Shown here: piece by piece, positions 1-11,383 of the stretch
Layout: every line of letters starts with the position of its first letter
Position numbering within the stretch: position 1 is the stretch's first letter
From: Pantoea sp. SoEX
GTDB lineage: Bacteria > Pseudomonadota > Gammaproteobacteria > Enterobacterales > Enterobacteriaceae
Reading direction: 5' to 3'
DNA: 64,000 nucleotides
NCBI RefSeq assembly: GCF_009829945.1
Contig: NZ_SZZT01000001.1
Location: forward strand, 186,001-250,000
Made by a program: the position numbers and the translations under genes
Notes under the pieces: generated by a model
The model's input: the letters and a program-made list of their open reading frames with translations, nothing else
Database searches by the model: none
Told to the model about the DNA's origin: nothing

Positions 1-1543
1 TATGTGCAGTTGCAATAGCATTTAACACTGCTCTAGCTTTGTTACGACTTTCATCTGCTTCATCTTGAGGTTTTGAATCTAATACTATACCTGCTCCTGC
101 TTGTACTGTTGCTATTCCGTTTTCAATATATGCAGAACGAATAACAATGCAGGTATCTAGATCTCCTTGTGGTGTTAAATATCCTACTGAGCCACCATAG
201 CTTCCACGTCTATCTCCTTCTACAGATGCTATTAATTGCATAGCACGTACTTTAGGTGCACCACTGAGAGTACCCATATTTAAACATGCTCTATATGCAT
301 GTAATGCATCTAAATCTGATCTAAGTGTACCAACGATGCGAGATACTAAATGCATTACATAAGAGTAACGATCAACTTTTATTAAATCAGCGACATAACG
401 AGTACCAGGTATACATATTCTGGCTAAATCACTACGTGCTAAATCAACTAACATAAGATGTTCTGAAAGTTCTTTATGATTTGTTCGCATTTCTAATTCT
501 ATGCGGTTATCAAGGTCTAAATCTAAAGATCCATCAGGAAGATAACCTCTAGGACGTGTACCTGCTATAGGATATATTTCAATTTGGCGCGATCGAGAAT
601 CATATTTTAATGAACTTTCCGGTGAAGCGCCAAATAATGAAAAATTTTTATCTTGCATAAAAAACATATAAGGACTTAAATTATTTTTTTTAAGTATTTT
701 ATATGCACTTAAAGGAGAAGGACATGGTAAATAAAAACGTCGAGATGGTACTACTTGGAATATTTCTCCTGAACGTATTGATTTTTGCATTTGTTTAATT
801 ATCTTACAATATGATTTATCATCATGGTTCATGGTAAGTTTCATATCTCGTATTTTTTTTTCTGGTAATGTAGGATTTTTTACCAGCATTTTGCCCTGCA
901 ATTTTTGTATTCGCATTGTTAGTCTTTGAAATTCATTTACATCATTACAAAAGACACTGCTTTGTAGGGATGCCGTTTTTTTCTGATGATCCAGTATTAA
1001 CAATACTTCTGATAAATAAAAACAATAATCAGGACAATTTTGTTTATTTTCAATTCTACACACATTTTCAAAATTTGAAACTAAATCATAAGAAAATAAG
1101 CCGCCTAATAAAAATGCTTCTTTTTTATCTGGAGGTATTTCCATTAATTTCAAAATTAATCTAAGTGGATCAAATATTGATTTGCTTTTTAAACGATTAT
1201 CTTCATCTTGTATATTAGAATGATTGGAAAACTTTAATATAAGTTCATGTGTATTAATCTTATTTTTTATACTACTAGGTAATACATTATCTAATAATGA
1301 CAATAATATTAGACCGTTTTTTGATAACGCTTGTAGATAAACACAATTATCTATTGCAGTAATACGTAACGCGCTATCTATGATTAGTAAACTTTTTAAA
1401 TTTTGCTTGCTATCTATGTTAGCAGATTCAAGTAGTAAAGTTGCTGGTCTAGACCCACAAAGTTGATGAAATAATATTGCGGGATTATCGTGATAAGGAA
1501 CATCAACATTTATTATTTTTACCATAGGCTTATCATTTAACAT
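1..1543 (-). CDS. trpE: Anthranilate synthase component I (3' end cut by window edge)
   Basis: TrpE converts chorismate, with ammonia or glutamine supplied by its TrpG partner, to anthranilate, the first committed step of tryptophan synthesis. Reading the minus strand from the ATG at 1543 gives about 514 uninterrupted codons that align with the 520-residue E. coli enzyme to within a few residues of its C terminus. Visible landmarks are LLESANIDSKQNL near residue 38-50 (the LLES feedback-inhibition site), GEIFQVVPSRR, PIAGTRPRG, the ELSEHLMLVDLARSDLAR helix and GTLSGAPKVRAM of the chorismate-binding domain. Retention of LLES suggests tryptophan feedback may still operate. No trp leader peptide or convincing TrpR operator is visible upstream. 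Downstream trp genes would lie beyond the left edge. Identity is certain; only the last few residues are missing. Confidence 0.97.
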   Translation of the reverse strand, partial: MLNDKPMVKIINVDVPYHDNPAILFHQLCGSRPATLLLESANIDSKQNLKSLLIIDSALRITAIDNCVYLQALSKNGLILLSLLDNVLPSSIKNKINTHELILKFSNHSNIQDEDNRLKSKSIFDPLRLILKLMEIPPDKKEAFLLGGLFSYDLVSNFENVCRIENKQNCPDYCFYLSEVLLILDHQKKTASLQSSVFCNDVNEFQRLTMRIQKLQGKMLVKNPTLPEKKIRDMKLTMNHDDKSYCKIIKQMQKSIRSGEIFQVVPSRRFYLPCPSPLSAYKILKKNNLSPYMFFMQDKNFSLFGASPESSLKYDSRSRQIEIYPIAGTRPRGYLPDGSLDLDLDNRIELEMRTNHKELSEHLMLVDLARSDLARICIPGTRYVADLIKVDRYSYVMHLVSRIVGTLRSDLDALHAYRACLNMGTLSGAPKVRAMQLIASVEGDRRGSYGGSVGYLTPQGDLDTCIVIRSAYIENGIATVQAGAGIVLDSKPQDEADESRNKARAVLNAIATAH

Positions 1544-2329
1544 AATGATTTTCTCTAGAATTCTTTTTTAAAATCAGCTGATTATGATGTTTTAGAACAA
1601 AAATATTTTTTAATTAAAAGGCAAATAGATTATATAAAACATTGTATTGATCTATATGTTAATAGAATTGGAAAATGAAAATTTTTATTATTAACTTAAT
1701 TTAATCATTTGATATTAAAATATTGGTTTAATTTTGCTGTATAAATAATATTTTATATTTAAGATAAACTACAAAACAATTACATAAAATCATAATATTG
1801 TAACTATTTAGGATATAATACTATTTATAAGTAAAAATAATCTATGGCTAGATAGAAATTATATATAAGGTAATATAATATCAATAACTAATTTTTAGTG
1901 AGATTGCACGAAAATTAACATTAATATGTAACTAAATAATTATAATAGGAAATTATTAAATGTATATCTAAAGTTAAGATCATGATTATATTCTATAATT
2001 CACTAGATAACAATTTTAAAACAATTTAGAATTTAATATTAAAAGTAAACATATATTTATTAAGTAATGAAACTTATATCATAAGTTTAATAAGCAATTT
2101 CAAAATTAAATATGTAAATGTATTATATTTAATTTAATAACAATACTTATTTACAATAATGTTTACTAACATTATTTAGAATTATATAGTTACTTGGTTA
2201 CAAATTATTAAATTTTACAAATTATTAAATTTAAATATTTAATTAAAAATATTATTACTATAGTTTATTTAACCTTGTTAGCTATAAGGGAATAAAATAC
2301 GTTCGATTTTTCTTTAATAGGATATAAAG
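1544..2329. other. Long AT-rich divergent spacer between trpE and sohB
   Basis: About 790 bases with no credible gene on either strand. In E. coli this interval holds trpH, yciO, rluB, btuR and yciK, none of which can be recognised here. A 12-base perfect palindrome, AATCAGCTGATT, lies at 1572-1583, about 30 bases before the trpE start; it could be an operator or chance. A 17-base tandem duplication lies at 2208-2241. The spacer must carry the trpE and sohB promoters, but I cannot pick them out with confidence in such A/T-rich sequence. Confidence 0.5.
2208..2241. repeat. 17-bp tandem duplication upstream of sohB
   Basis: Two perfect adjacent copies of TTACAAATTATTAAATT occupy 2208-2224 and 2225-2241, about 90 bases before the sohB start codon. 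It looks like a simple slippage duplication in non-coding DNA; no function is implied. Confidence 0.85.
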
Positions 2330-3355
2330 ATGAATTTTTTATCAAATTATGGACTTTTCTTAATAAAATTTATTACAGTAATCATTATGGTTTCTGCAAT
2401 TATATTAATATTTATTAGTGGAACTTTGCGAAAAAAAAATCCAATTGGAAAATTTCGCTTTACAAATTTAAGTGAAGATTATGAACAAATGAAAATAGAA
2501 CTTCAATTAGCTAAAATGCCCCTACAAGAAAAAAAAAATTGGTTAAAAAATTATAAAAAAGAAAAAAAGAAAAAATTAAAATTAGAAAAAATATCTATAA
2601 AAAATACTAAACCTACTCTATATGTTATTGATTTTAAAGGTAGCCTTGATGCTAAAGAAGTAGGTTCATTAAGACAAGAGATATCAGCAATATTATCTGT
2701 CCAACAAGCTAATGATGAAGTTTTAATTCGTCTTGAAAGTTGTGGAGGAATTGTTCAGGGTTATGGTTTAGCTGCTGCTCAGATAAAACGTATAAGAGAT
2801 TCTGGATTACATATTACTATAACAGTAGATAAAGTAGCAGCTAGTGGTGGGTATATGATGGCATGTGTAGCTAATCATATCGTTGCAGCACCATTTTCTA
2901 TTGTAGGTTCTATAGGAGTAATAGCACAAATACCTAATATTAATCGGTTACTTAAACAAAATAATATTGATGTAGAAATGCATACTGCTGGACAACATAA
3001 ACGTACTTTAACTTTACTTGGAGAAAATACCGATAAAGGACGTAAAAAATTTCAAGAAGAATTAGATAGGACACATAAATTGTTTAAACATTTTGTTCAT
3101 GAAATGCGCCCTAATGTAAATATTGATACTATATCTACAGGAGAGCATTGGTATGGTAATAATGCTTTAAAATTAGGGTTAGTTGATGAAATTGGTACCA
3201 GTGATGATTTTATTATCAAATGTATGAATAAATTTAATATAATAAGTGTACAATATATAAAAAACGGTCCCAAAATATTTAATTACTTAACGGATAGCAC
3301 AAATAAAATAATAAGCTATTTTTTATCGAATTTAATGGATCATATGAAAAAATAA
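2330..3355 (+). CDS. sohB: Inner-membrane serine peptidase SohB (S49 family)
   Basis: SohB is a signal-peptide-peptidase-like serine protease of the inner membrane, originally found as a multicopy suppressor of htrA (degP) loss; its natural substrates are poorly known. The 341-residue product (E. coli 349) starts with a hydrophobic membrane segment at about residues 8-30, followed by a very lysine-rich linker (about 50-92) and the S49 domain. The nucleophile motif AASGGYMMA places the serine near residue 172, and the general-base lysine lies in GQHKRTLTLL near 224. An AGGAT ribosome-binding site precedes the ATG. It is followed after 400 bases by topA in the same direction, as in E. coli except that yciN is gone. 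The linker contains an in-frame run of ten A at 2529-2538. Confidence 0.95.
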   Translation: MNFLSNYGLFLIKFITVIIMVSAIILIFISGTLRKKNPIGKFRFTNLSEDYEQMKIELQLAKMPLQEKKNWLKNYKKEKKKKLKLEKISIKNTKPTLYVIDFKGSLDAKEVGSLRQEISAILSVQQANDEVLIRLESCGGIVQGYGLAAAQIKRIRDSGLHITITVDKVAASGGYMMACVANHIVAAPFSIVGSIGVIAQIPNINRLLKQNNIDVEMHTAGQHKRTLTLLGENTDKGRKKFQEELDRTHKLFKHFVHEMRPNVNIDTISTGEHWYGNNALKLGLVDEIGTSDDFIIKCMNKFNIISVQYIKNGPKIFNYLTDSTNKIISYFLSNLMDHMKK

Positions 3356-3382
3356 AGTAATAATTAATAAACATATTACTTT
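3354..3382 (+). terminator. Possible sohB terminator hairpin
   Basis: The inverted repeat AAAGTAATA (3354-3362) and TATTACTTT (3374-3382), loop 11 bases, overlaps the sohB stop codon and is followed by a T-rich stretch. The 9-bp stem is almost all A-T, so stability is modest and the call tentative. Confidence 0.4.
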
Positions 3383-3756
3383 TAATTATTATTATAATAT
3401 ATATCAAATGTGTAAATTAACTAAAATTGTATTTATTATATTAAGCAAAATAAATGATATAAATTTTATTATCCTCTAATAATATCTTTAATTTATATGA
3501 TATAAATAAGTGGTTTATTTAATCTATTGAATTTGTAGCTGTTTTATATATTGATTCTAAATCATATATAAACTATTTTTGTTGTTACGTATTCATAATA
3601 GAAAATTAAATTTTATTTAATATTTAATGTCAAAACAAATCCTAATAAGTAGGAATTTATTTTTTAAGTATAATATTTATAAATGTACACAAATGCAGAT
3701 AATAATAGATAAAGTAATAGTTCTCTAACATATAGAAATTTTAGGTATTAGTAAAT
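3356..3756. other. AT-rich spacer between sohB and topA
   Basis: About 400 bases without a recognisable gene. E. coli has yciN here and no remnant of it is seen. The spacer should contain the topA promoter; I could not single out a convincing one. Confidence 0.5.
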
Positions 3757-6363
3757 ATGGGTAAGACACTTGTTATTGTTGAATCACCAGCCAAAGCTAA
3801 GACAATTAATCAATATCTTAATAATAATTATGTGGTCAAATCTAGTATTGGTCATATTAGAGATTTACCGAAAAGTAATCATTATATTTTAAAAAAACAT
3901 AAAATGATGATACCTAATGAAAAAAATAACCAAACTAAAAAAATTGATAAACAATTATCATCTATTATAAAACGTATGGGTATTGATCCTTATAATAATT
4001 GGGAAGCAAATTATCAAATTATTCCTGGAAAGGAAAAAATAGCTAAGGAATTAAAAGTATTAGCTAAACAAGCAGATCATATTTATCTTGCTACTGATCT
4101 TGATCGTGAAGGTGAAGCTATTGCCTGGCATCTACAGAAAATTATTGGCGGAAATGACGATCGTTTTAGCCGTGTAATATTTAATGAAATTACAGAAAAT
4201 AAAATTTTAAAAGCATTTAAAAATCCTATCAAATTAAATATTAATAGAGTTAATGCTCAACAAGCTCGTCGTTTTATGGATCGTATTGTCGGTTATATGG
4301 TATCTCCATTATTATGGAAAAAAGTAGCTAGAGGGTTATCTGCTGGCAGAGTACAATCAGTTGCTGTTAGATTAATAGCAGAAAGAGAACAAAAAATAAA
4401 AACGTTTATACCCAAAGAATACTGGAAATTACAAGCTAATTTTAAAACTTCAAGAAATAAAGAAATCAAAATGGATATTACTCATTTTAATAAAGAAATA
4501 TTCCATCTTGAGAACCAAAATGATGTTTCCTATCACATAGAATTATTAAAGAAATTATCTTATAAAATTACTAATATTGAAATAAAAAAGATTAGTATAA
4601 AACCACCAGCTCCTTATATTACTTCAACTTTGCAACAAGCAGCTAATATATACTTAGGTTTTAGTGTTAAAAAAACTATGTTAATTGCACAACGTTTATA
4701 TGAAGCTGGTTATATCACTTATATGCGTACAGATTCGACTAATATAAGTGAAGAAGCTCTAGAAAATGTTAGGAATTATATTCTAGAAAAATTTGGAAAT
4801 AAATACATTAATAAATGTGCTATTATTTATAATAATAAAAATTCTCAAGAAGCTCACGAGGCAATTAGACCATCTAATATAAATTTATGCGCAGAAAAAC
4901 TAATAAAAACAATTGAATTAGATGCAAGAAAGTTATATGAGCTGATTTGGTGTCAATTTATAGCATGTCAAATGACAGAAGCACAGTATGAATTAACTAT
5001 CTTAACATCTACAGCTGATAAATATAAATTACAATCTAAAGAAAGAATATTAATATTTGACGGTTGGAATAGAATATTACCGAAAAAAAGACATGAACAT
5101 AGTAAATTTTTTGATGTAAAAGATATTAAAGTTGGAGATAATATCTGTCTAAAAAAATTACTCCCAAATCAATATTTTACTAAACCGATTTCACGTTTTA
5201 CTGAAGCATCACTGGTAAAAGAGCTTGAAAAAATGGGTATAGGTCGCCCTTCTACTTATTCTACAATTATTTCTACTATTCAAGACCGGGGATATATACG
5301 TATTGAAAATCACCGTTTTTATATTGAAAAAATAGGAGAAATTGTTACTAATTGCTTAAAGAAAAATTTTAGTGAATTAATTGATTATAATTTTACAGCC
5401 TATATGGAAAATAATCTTGATAAAATTGCTAATAACAAAGTTGAATGGAAGCAAGTTCTAAATAATTTTTTTGAGAATTTCATTAAGCAGTTAAATGAAG
5501 CTGAAAAAAAACCTCAAGAAGGCGGTATGCCAGTAAATAACATGGTATTAGTTTCTCTTGATTGTCCACTATGCAGTCGTAAAATGGGTATTCGCAATGC
5601 TAGCACAGGAGTTTTTTTAGGATGTTCAGGGTATGATTTAAAATCAAAAAATTGCTGTAAGAAAACTATTAATTTAATTTTAGAAAACAAAATAATTAAT
5701 AATTTAAAAAATGAATTTGATGAAATTAGTTCTCTTGTTACACGTAAACGCTGTCAAAAATGCAATACCGTTATGGATATTTACATAACAACTGATAGTA
5801 AATATAAAGTTTATATATGTGGTAATAATCCTAGATGCGATGGATCTGAAATAGAAAAAGGTCGATTTAATCTGGAAGAAAATAATTATATCAATATAAA
5901 ATGTGATAAATGTTATTCAAAAATGAATTTTAAAATAGGGCGTTTTGGTAAGTACTTAAGTTGTATAAATTGTAAAAACGCTCGGAAAATTTTAAAAGAT
6001 GGTAATATTGCTCCACCTACTGAAGTTCCTGTTCCTTTTCCAGAGTTACTTTGTGAAAAATCAAATGATTATTTTGTATTACGTAATAGTTCAACTGGAA
6101 TATTTTTTTCAGCTAGTACCTTTCCTAAATTACGCGAAACTAGAGCGCCTTTAGTAGAAGAATTAAAAAGATTTATCAACAGGTTACCTAATAACTTAAA
6201 ATATCTTGCTGCTGCTCCATCTACCGATCCAGAAGGAAATAAAACTATAATAAGATATAATAGAGATAAAAAACAACAATATATAGTTTCTATAAAAAAA
6301 GGTAAAAAGACCAACTGGAGTGCTTTTTATACAAAAGGCAAATGGCAAGAAGCTAAAAATTAA
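3757..6363 (+). CDS. topA: DNA topoisomerase I
   Basis: TopA relaxes negative supercoils by transient single-strand cleavage through a 5'-phosphotyrosine. The 868-residue product matches E. coli TopA (865) over its whole length. It shows the Toprim domain with LVIVESPAKAK at the N terminus and the metal-binding DLDREGE near residue 114. The active-site tyrosine lies in TYMRTDSTN near residue 322. From residue 600 onward there are three four-cysteine zinc-binding repeats (CPLC, CQKC and CDKC modules), followed by the two C-terminal DNA-binding repeats. The C-terminal region is often trimmed in reduced genomes, so its full retention is worth noting. cysB follows 188 bases downstream on the same strand, as in E. 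coli. Confidence 0.97.
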   Translation: MGKTLVIVESPAKAKTINQYLNNNYVVKSSIGHIRDLPKSNHYILKKHKMMIPNEKNNQTKKIDKQLSSIIKRMGIDPYNNWEANYQIIPGKEKIAKELKVLAKQADHIYLATDLDREGEAIAWHLQKIIGGNDDRFSRVIFNEITENKILKAFKNPIKLNINRVNAQQARRFMDRIVGYMVSPLLWKKVARGLSAGRVQSVAVRLIAEREQKIKTFIPKEYWKLQANFKTSRNKEIKMDITHFNKEIFHLENQNDVSYHIELLKKLSYKITNIEIKKISIKPPAPYITSTLQQAANIYLGFSVKKTMLIAQRLYEAGYITYMRTDSTNISEEALENVRNYILEKFGNKYINKCAIIYNNKNSQEAHEAIRPSNINLCAEKLIKTIELDARKLYELIWCQFIACQMTEAQYELTILTSTADKYKLQSKERILIFDGWNRILPKKRHEHSKFFDVKDIKVGDNICLKKLLPNQYFTKPISRFTEASLVKELEKMGIGRPSTYSTIISTIQDRGYIRIENHRFYIEKIGEIVTNCLKKNFSELIDYNFTAYMENNLDKIANNKVEWKQVLNNFFENFIKQLNEAEKKPQEGGMPVNNMVLVSLDCPLCSRKMGIRNASTGVFLGCSGYDLKSKNCCKKTINLILENKIINNLKNEFDEISSLVTRKRCQKCNTVMDIYITTDSKYKVYICGNNPRCDGSEIEKGRFNLEENNYINIKCDKCYSKMNFKIGRFGKYLSCINCKNARKILKDGNIAPPTEVPVPFPELLCEKSNDYFVLRNSSTGIFFSASTFPKLRETRAPLVEELKRFINRLPNNLKYLAAAPSTDPEGNKTIIRYNRDKKQQYIVSIKKGKKTNWSAFYTKGKWQEAKN

Positions 6364-6539
6364 TTACTTAAAATACCAAAATAAACATTAATATTATTTT
6401 ACATTGTAAAATATAGTTGGGTGCTTGCACGCAGAATTATATATTAATTTTAATATTATTTCTAACAAATATTGTTTTTAATTTATATCAGGTAATAATA
6501 TGTCAATCATTAATGTGACTCTATTCTATAGATTATTAG

Positions 6540-7526
<987 letters not shown>

Positions 7527-7863
7527 TGTAAAATTTTATTAACTATTATTTGTGAGTATTACTAAAACGCATTATTTTAATAACATTAATTAAATTAGCA
7601 TTTATAACTAGCTTTTTATATAAAAAGCTAGTTATATATTATATTTTCAAAAATTGGTAATTTCAAAAAAATCAAAAAGTATTGTTTTTATATTTAATTT
7701 TATATTGAATTAACATCTAATGTTTTCTTGGTTAAAATTTAAAGATTATATCTCTAATAATTGTATTTGTTATTTTTAATAAATATATAATTAATTTCAG
7801 TATAGGTTATTTTAATATTTATAATAATTAAATTTAAATTTTATAAGCGTCAAGGAGTAATCT
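7527..7863. other. Spacer between cysB and acnA
   Basis: About 340 bases holding the palindrome at 7603-7636 and otherwise no recognisable gene. The small ymiA and yciX genes found here in E. coli are absent. The acnA ribosome-binding site AAGGAG lies directly before its ATG, at 7852-7857. Confidence 0.5.
7603..7636. terminator. 34-base perfect palindrome after cysB
   Basis: Positions 7603-7636 are identical to their own reverse complement; the arm is TATAACTAGCTTTTTA and the centre is TATA. It lies 77 bases after the cysB stop and 228 before acnA. The best reading is a bidirectional terminator hairpin for cysB. The mix of an AGCT core and long A/T flanks is the pattern expected of a terminator in an AT-rich genome. 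Confidence 0.55.
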
Positions 7864-10545
7864 ATGTCATTAACCCTAAGAGAAAAAAGCCAAGAAACAA
7901 TATATTTAGATAAAAAAAAAATTCGCATTTTTAGTTTATCTTTTGTTTCAAAAAATTTTGGTAGTATCAAAAACTTACCTAAGTCCTTAAAAATTATTTT
8001 AGAAAATATATTACGAAGAAAAGACAATGATATTACTAAATTAAAAGATATTAAAGCACTAATTCATTGGCAAAAATATGGTCATATTTTACATGAAATT
8101 GATTACTATCCAGTAAGAATATTAATGCAAGATTTTACTGGAGTTCCAGCTATAATCGACTTAGCAACTATGAGAGAAGTAGTTTTAAAATTAGGAGGAA
8201 ATGCAAAACAGATTAATCCTTCTATTCCAGTTGATTTAATAATTGATCATTCAATTACAGTAGATTATTTTGGTACTAAAAATGCACTTAAAAAAAACAC
8301 TGCACTAGAAATGTATCGGAATTATGAGCGCTATAAATTTTTACGTTGGGGTCAGAAAAATTTTAATAATTTTCGTGTAGTACCACCAGGAACGGGAATT
8401 TGTCACCAAGTAAATCTTGAATATTTAGGAAAAACAATTTGGGAAGAAAAAGTTGACAATGAAATTTTTGCATGGCCTGACACAGTAATAGGAACAGATT
8501 CTCATACTACCATGATTAACGCTCTTGGTATATTGGGGTGGGGAATGGGAGGTATTGAAGCAGAAGCAGCAATGTTAGGTCAACCAATATCAATGCTTAT
8601 TCCTGATGTAGTGGGATTTAAGCTTAACGGAAAACTTTGTTCTGGTATTAATGCAACTGATTTAGTTTTAACTATAACACAAATGCTTAGAAAACATGGA
8701 GTAGTAAATAAATTTGTAGAATTTTATGGCGATGGCTTATCTAATTTATCGTTGTCTGATCGTAGCACTATAGCTAATATGGCACCAGAATATGGAGCTA
8801 CATGTGGTTTTTTTCCAATAGATCAAGTAACGATTGATTATATGAAATTAACTGGGAGAGATAACAAACATATTATTTTAGTAGAAACATATGCTAAAAA
8901 ACAAGGTATTTGGCGTAATGTAGGAGATGAGCCTATTTTTACTACTACATTAACGCTTGATATGGATCAAGTTCAATCAAGTATAGCTGGTCCAAAAAGA
9001 CCACAAGATTGTATTCCAATAAAAAATGTTCCTACATTGTTTGATTACAAGACAAAATATAAAGGTAGCATATTAAATAAACATGATATTAATATAAAAC
9101 ATAAAGATAATTCGATTAAGTTAAATCAGGTTTTTCAAGATGGTGCAATAGTTATTGCTGCAATTACATCTTGTACAAATACTTCTAATCCTAATGTTTT
9201 GATAGCAGCAGCTTTGTTAGCAAAAAAAGCTATTAAATATGGATTAAAACAAAAATATTGGGTTAAAACTTCATTATCTCCAGGATCAAAAGTAGTTTCC
9301 ATTTACCTAGATAAGCTAAATCTTTTAACTTATTTTGAGCAATTGGGTTTTAATATAGTAGGTTATGGATGTATGACATGTATAGGTAATTCAGGGCCAT
9401 TAGACAAAAAAATTGAATCAGCAATTATAAATAATAATTTAACTGTAAATGCAGTTTTATCAGGAAATAGAAATTTTGAAGGAAGAATTCATCCTTTAGT
9501 AAAAGAAAATTGGATAGCATCACCACCACTAGTAATAGCTTATGCAATAGCAGGAACTATGAGAATTAATTTAGAAGTGGATCCTATTGGTAAAGATCAT
9601 TATGGTAATAAAATATTTTTAAAAGATATTTGGCCATCTGATGAAGAAATTATTACTGAAGTGAAAAAAATAAAAAGTGAAATATTTTACAAAGGATATA
9701 AAAAAGTTTTTTTTGGAAATAAAGAATGGAAAGATATTAAGGTAGATAATAGTATTACTTATAAATGGAATAAAGATTCCACTTATATTAGACCATCTCC
9801 ATTTTTTGAAAACATGGATATAAAAACAAAACACAATAATGATATTATAGATGCACAAATATTAGCAATTTTCGGAGATTCTATTACAACCGATCATATT
9901 TCTCCTGCTGGCAAGATAGATATCAATAGTCCCGCAGGACGTTATCTGATTTCTAATGGCGTGGAGAACGAAAATTTTAATTCTTATGGTTCACGTCGTG
10001 GCAATCACGAAGTTATGGTGAGAGGAACTTTTTCTAACATAAGAATCAAAAATGAAATGCTATTAGGAAAAGAGGGAGGATATACTAAATATCCTTCTGA
10101 AGGAAATCAACTGCCAATTTACGATGCTGCAATGAGATATAAACAAAATAATATTCCGTTAATATTAATCGCTGGTAAAGAATATGGATCAGGATCAAGT
10201 AGAGATTGGGCTGCTAAAGGGCCATATTTACAAGGAATAAAAGTAGTAATTGCAGAATCTTTTGAACGAATCCATCGTTCTAATTTAATTGGAATGGGAA
10301 TTTTACCTTTGGTATTTGCAGAAGATTTAAATAGAAATGTATTAAACATAAAAGGAACAGAATTATTTGATATTAAAGACTTATCTCAATTAAAACCCAA
10401 ATGTAAAGTTAAAGTAATAATAAAAAGAGAAAATACAAGAGAGGAAATATTTAATACATATTGTTGCATTTACACTAATACTGAACTTAGATATTATCAT
10501 CATGGAGGAATTTTAAAATATATAATAAGAAAGATGATTGATTAA
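7864..10545 (+). CDS. acnA: Aconitate hydratase A
   Basis: AcnA interconverts citrate and isocitrate through cis-aconitate using a [4Fe-4S] cluster. The 893-residue protein corresponds to E. coli AcnA (891) from MSLTLREK onward, not to the differently arranged AcnB. Cluster ligands are visible as Cys437 in ITSCTNTSNP and Cys503/Cys506 in GCMTCIG. Substrate-binding landmarks are IGTDSHTTM near the middle of the first half and GSGSSRDWAAKG near the C terminus. A strong AAGGAG site precedes the ATG. With icd at the far end of the window it supports a citrate-to-2-oxoglutarate branch. The first residues contain an in-frame ten-A tract (7912-7921). It converges on ribA with only 27 bases between stops. 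Confidence 0.97.
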   Translation: MSLTLREKSQETIYLDKKKIRIFSLSFVSKNFGSIKNLPKSLKIILENILRRKDNDITKLKDIKALIHWQKYGHILHEIDYYPVRILMQDFTGVPAIIDLATMREVVLKLGGNAKQINPSIPVDLIIDHSITVDYFGTKNALKKNTALEMYRNYERYKFLRWGQKNFNNFRVVPPGTGICHQVNLEYLGKTIWEEKVDNEIFAWPDTVIGTDSHTTMINALGILGWGMGGIEAEAAMLGQPISMLIPDVVGFKLNGKLCSGINATDLVLTITQMLRKHGVVNKFVEFYGDGLSNLSLSDRSTIANMAPEYGATCGFFPIDQVTIDYMKLTGRDNKHIILVETYAKKQGIWRNVGDEPIFTTTLTLDMDQVQSSIAGPKRPQDCIPIKNVPTLFDYKTKYKGSILNKHDINIKHKDNSIKLNQVFQDGAIVIAAITSCTNTSNPNVLIAAALLAKKAIKYGLKQKYWVKTSLSPGSKVVSIYLDKLNLLTYFEQLGFNIVGYGCMTCIGNSGPLDKKIESAIINNNLTVNAVLSGNRNFEGRIHPLVKENWIASPPLVIAYAIAGTMRINLEVDPIGKDHYGNKIFLKDIWPSDEEIITEVKKIKSEIFYKGYKKVFFGNKEWKDIKVDNSITYKWNKDSTYIRPSPFFENMDIKTKHNNDIIDAQILAIFGDSITTDHISPAGKIDINSPAGRYLISNGVENENFNSYGSRRGNHEVMVRGTFSNIRIKNEMLLGKEGGYTKYPSEGNQLPIYDAAMRYKQNNIPLILIAGKEYGSGSSRDWAAKGPYLQGIKVVIAESFERIHRSNLIGMGILPLVFAEDLNRNVLNIKGTELFDIKDLSQLKPKCKVKVIIKRENTREEIFNTYCCIYTNTELRYYHHGGILKYIIRKMID

Positions 10546-10572
10546 TTTAAGAAAATATTAATGTTTGCTCTT

Positions 10573-11166
10573 TTAAGATTTAGGTAGTAAATGTCCCATT
10601 TTTTCTGCTTTCGTATCTAGATAACAGGCATTTTGGGGATTTCTACCAACAATTAGCGGTACTCTTTCGACGATTTTTATTCCTAAATTTGTCAAAATTT
10701 TCACTTTATTTGGATTATTGGTTAATAATTTAATTTCATGAATACCTAATAATTTAAACATATCTGCACAAACTGAAAAATCTCTTTCATCTGCATTGAA
10801 ACCAAGATGATAATTTGCTTCTACAGTATCGTATCCTCTATCTTGTAATGCATATGCAAGAATTTTATTTAACAGACCAATATTTCGACCTTCTTGACGA
10901 TGATATAATAAAACACCTCTACTTTCTGCAGCAATTGCAATTAACGCTGCTTTTAATTGAAATCCACAGTCACAACGTAGACTAAATAGTGCATCTCCAG
11001 TCAAACATTCTGAATGTACTCTAGCAAGCACAGGATTTTTATTATCAATAGTACCAAACACTAAAGCAATATGATTATTACCTGTTAATAATTCTTCAAA
11101 ACCTACTATAAGAAAATTTCCCCATATTGTTGGTAATTTGGCTTCTGCTACTTTTTTCAGTTGCAT
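10573..11166 (-). CDS. ribA: GTP cyclohydrolase II
   Basis: RibA opens GTP to 2,5-diamino-6-ribosylamino-pyrimidinone phosphate plus formate and pyrophosphate, the entry to riboflavin synthesis. From the ATG at 11166 the protein is 197 residues (E. coli 196). Zinc ligands appear in [21 protein letters not shown], the GTP-binding and catalytic segment in [11 protein letters not shown], and the C terminus reads [12 protein letters not shown] as in E. coli. An upstream in-frame TTG at 11178 exists, but GGAG is spaced six bases before the ATG and homology begins there ([12 protein letters not shown]), so I chose 11166. ribE, the last step of the pathway, is elsewhere in this window. Confidence 0.96.
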   Translation of the reverse strand: MQLKKVAEAKLPTIWGNFLIVGFEELLTGNNHIALVFGTIDNKNPVLARVHSECLTGDALFSLRCDCGFQLKAALIAIAAESRGVLLYHRQEGRNIGLLNKILAYALQDRGYDTVEANYHLGFNADERDFSVCADMFKLLGIHEIKLLTNNPNKVKILTNLGIKIVERVPLIVGRNPQNACYLDTKAEKMGHLLPKS

Positions 11167-11383
11167 GTGATTCTCCAAAACCTTATAGAAAATATACTAC
11201 TAATATAATAATTGATATGATATCTTATTATATAATTTACTAATATAGATGAAATATATAAATATTACATAAAATTAAATTATTGCTTAATAATTGTAGT
11301 TAAACATATAATAAATAGTAAATAATTATTTTTTATCTTTTTAAAATTAATTAAATTGAATTTATTAATTATAAGGTAAACAG

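Noticed and set aside
916-1164. Plus-strand open frame inside the trpE region
   Set aside because: It lies antisense to a clearly conserved trpE frame and has no recognisable family features.
1544-1800. trp leader peptide and attenuator before trpE
   Set aside because: No short frame with adjacent tryptophan codons and no G/C-rich terminator stem were found; only a 12-base palindrome is present.
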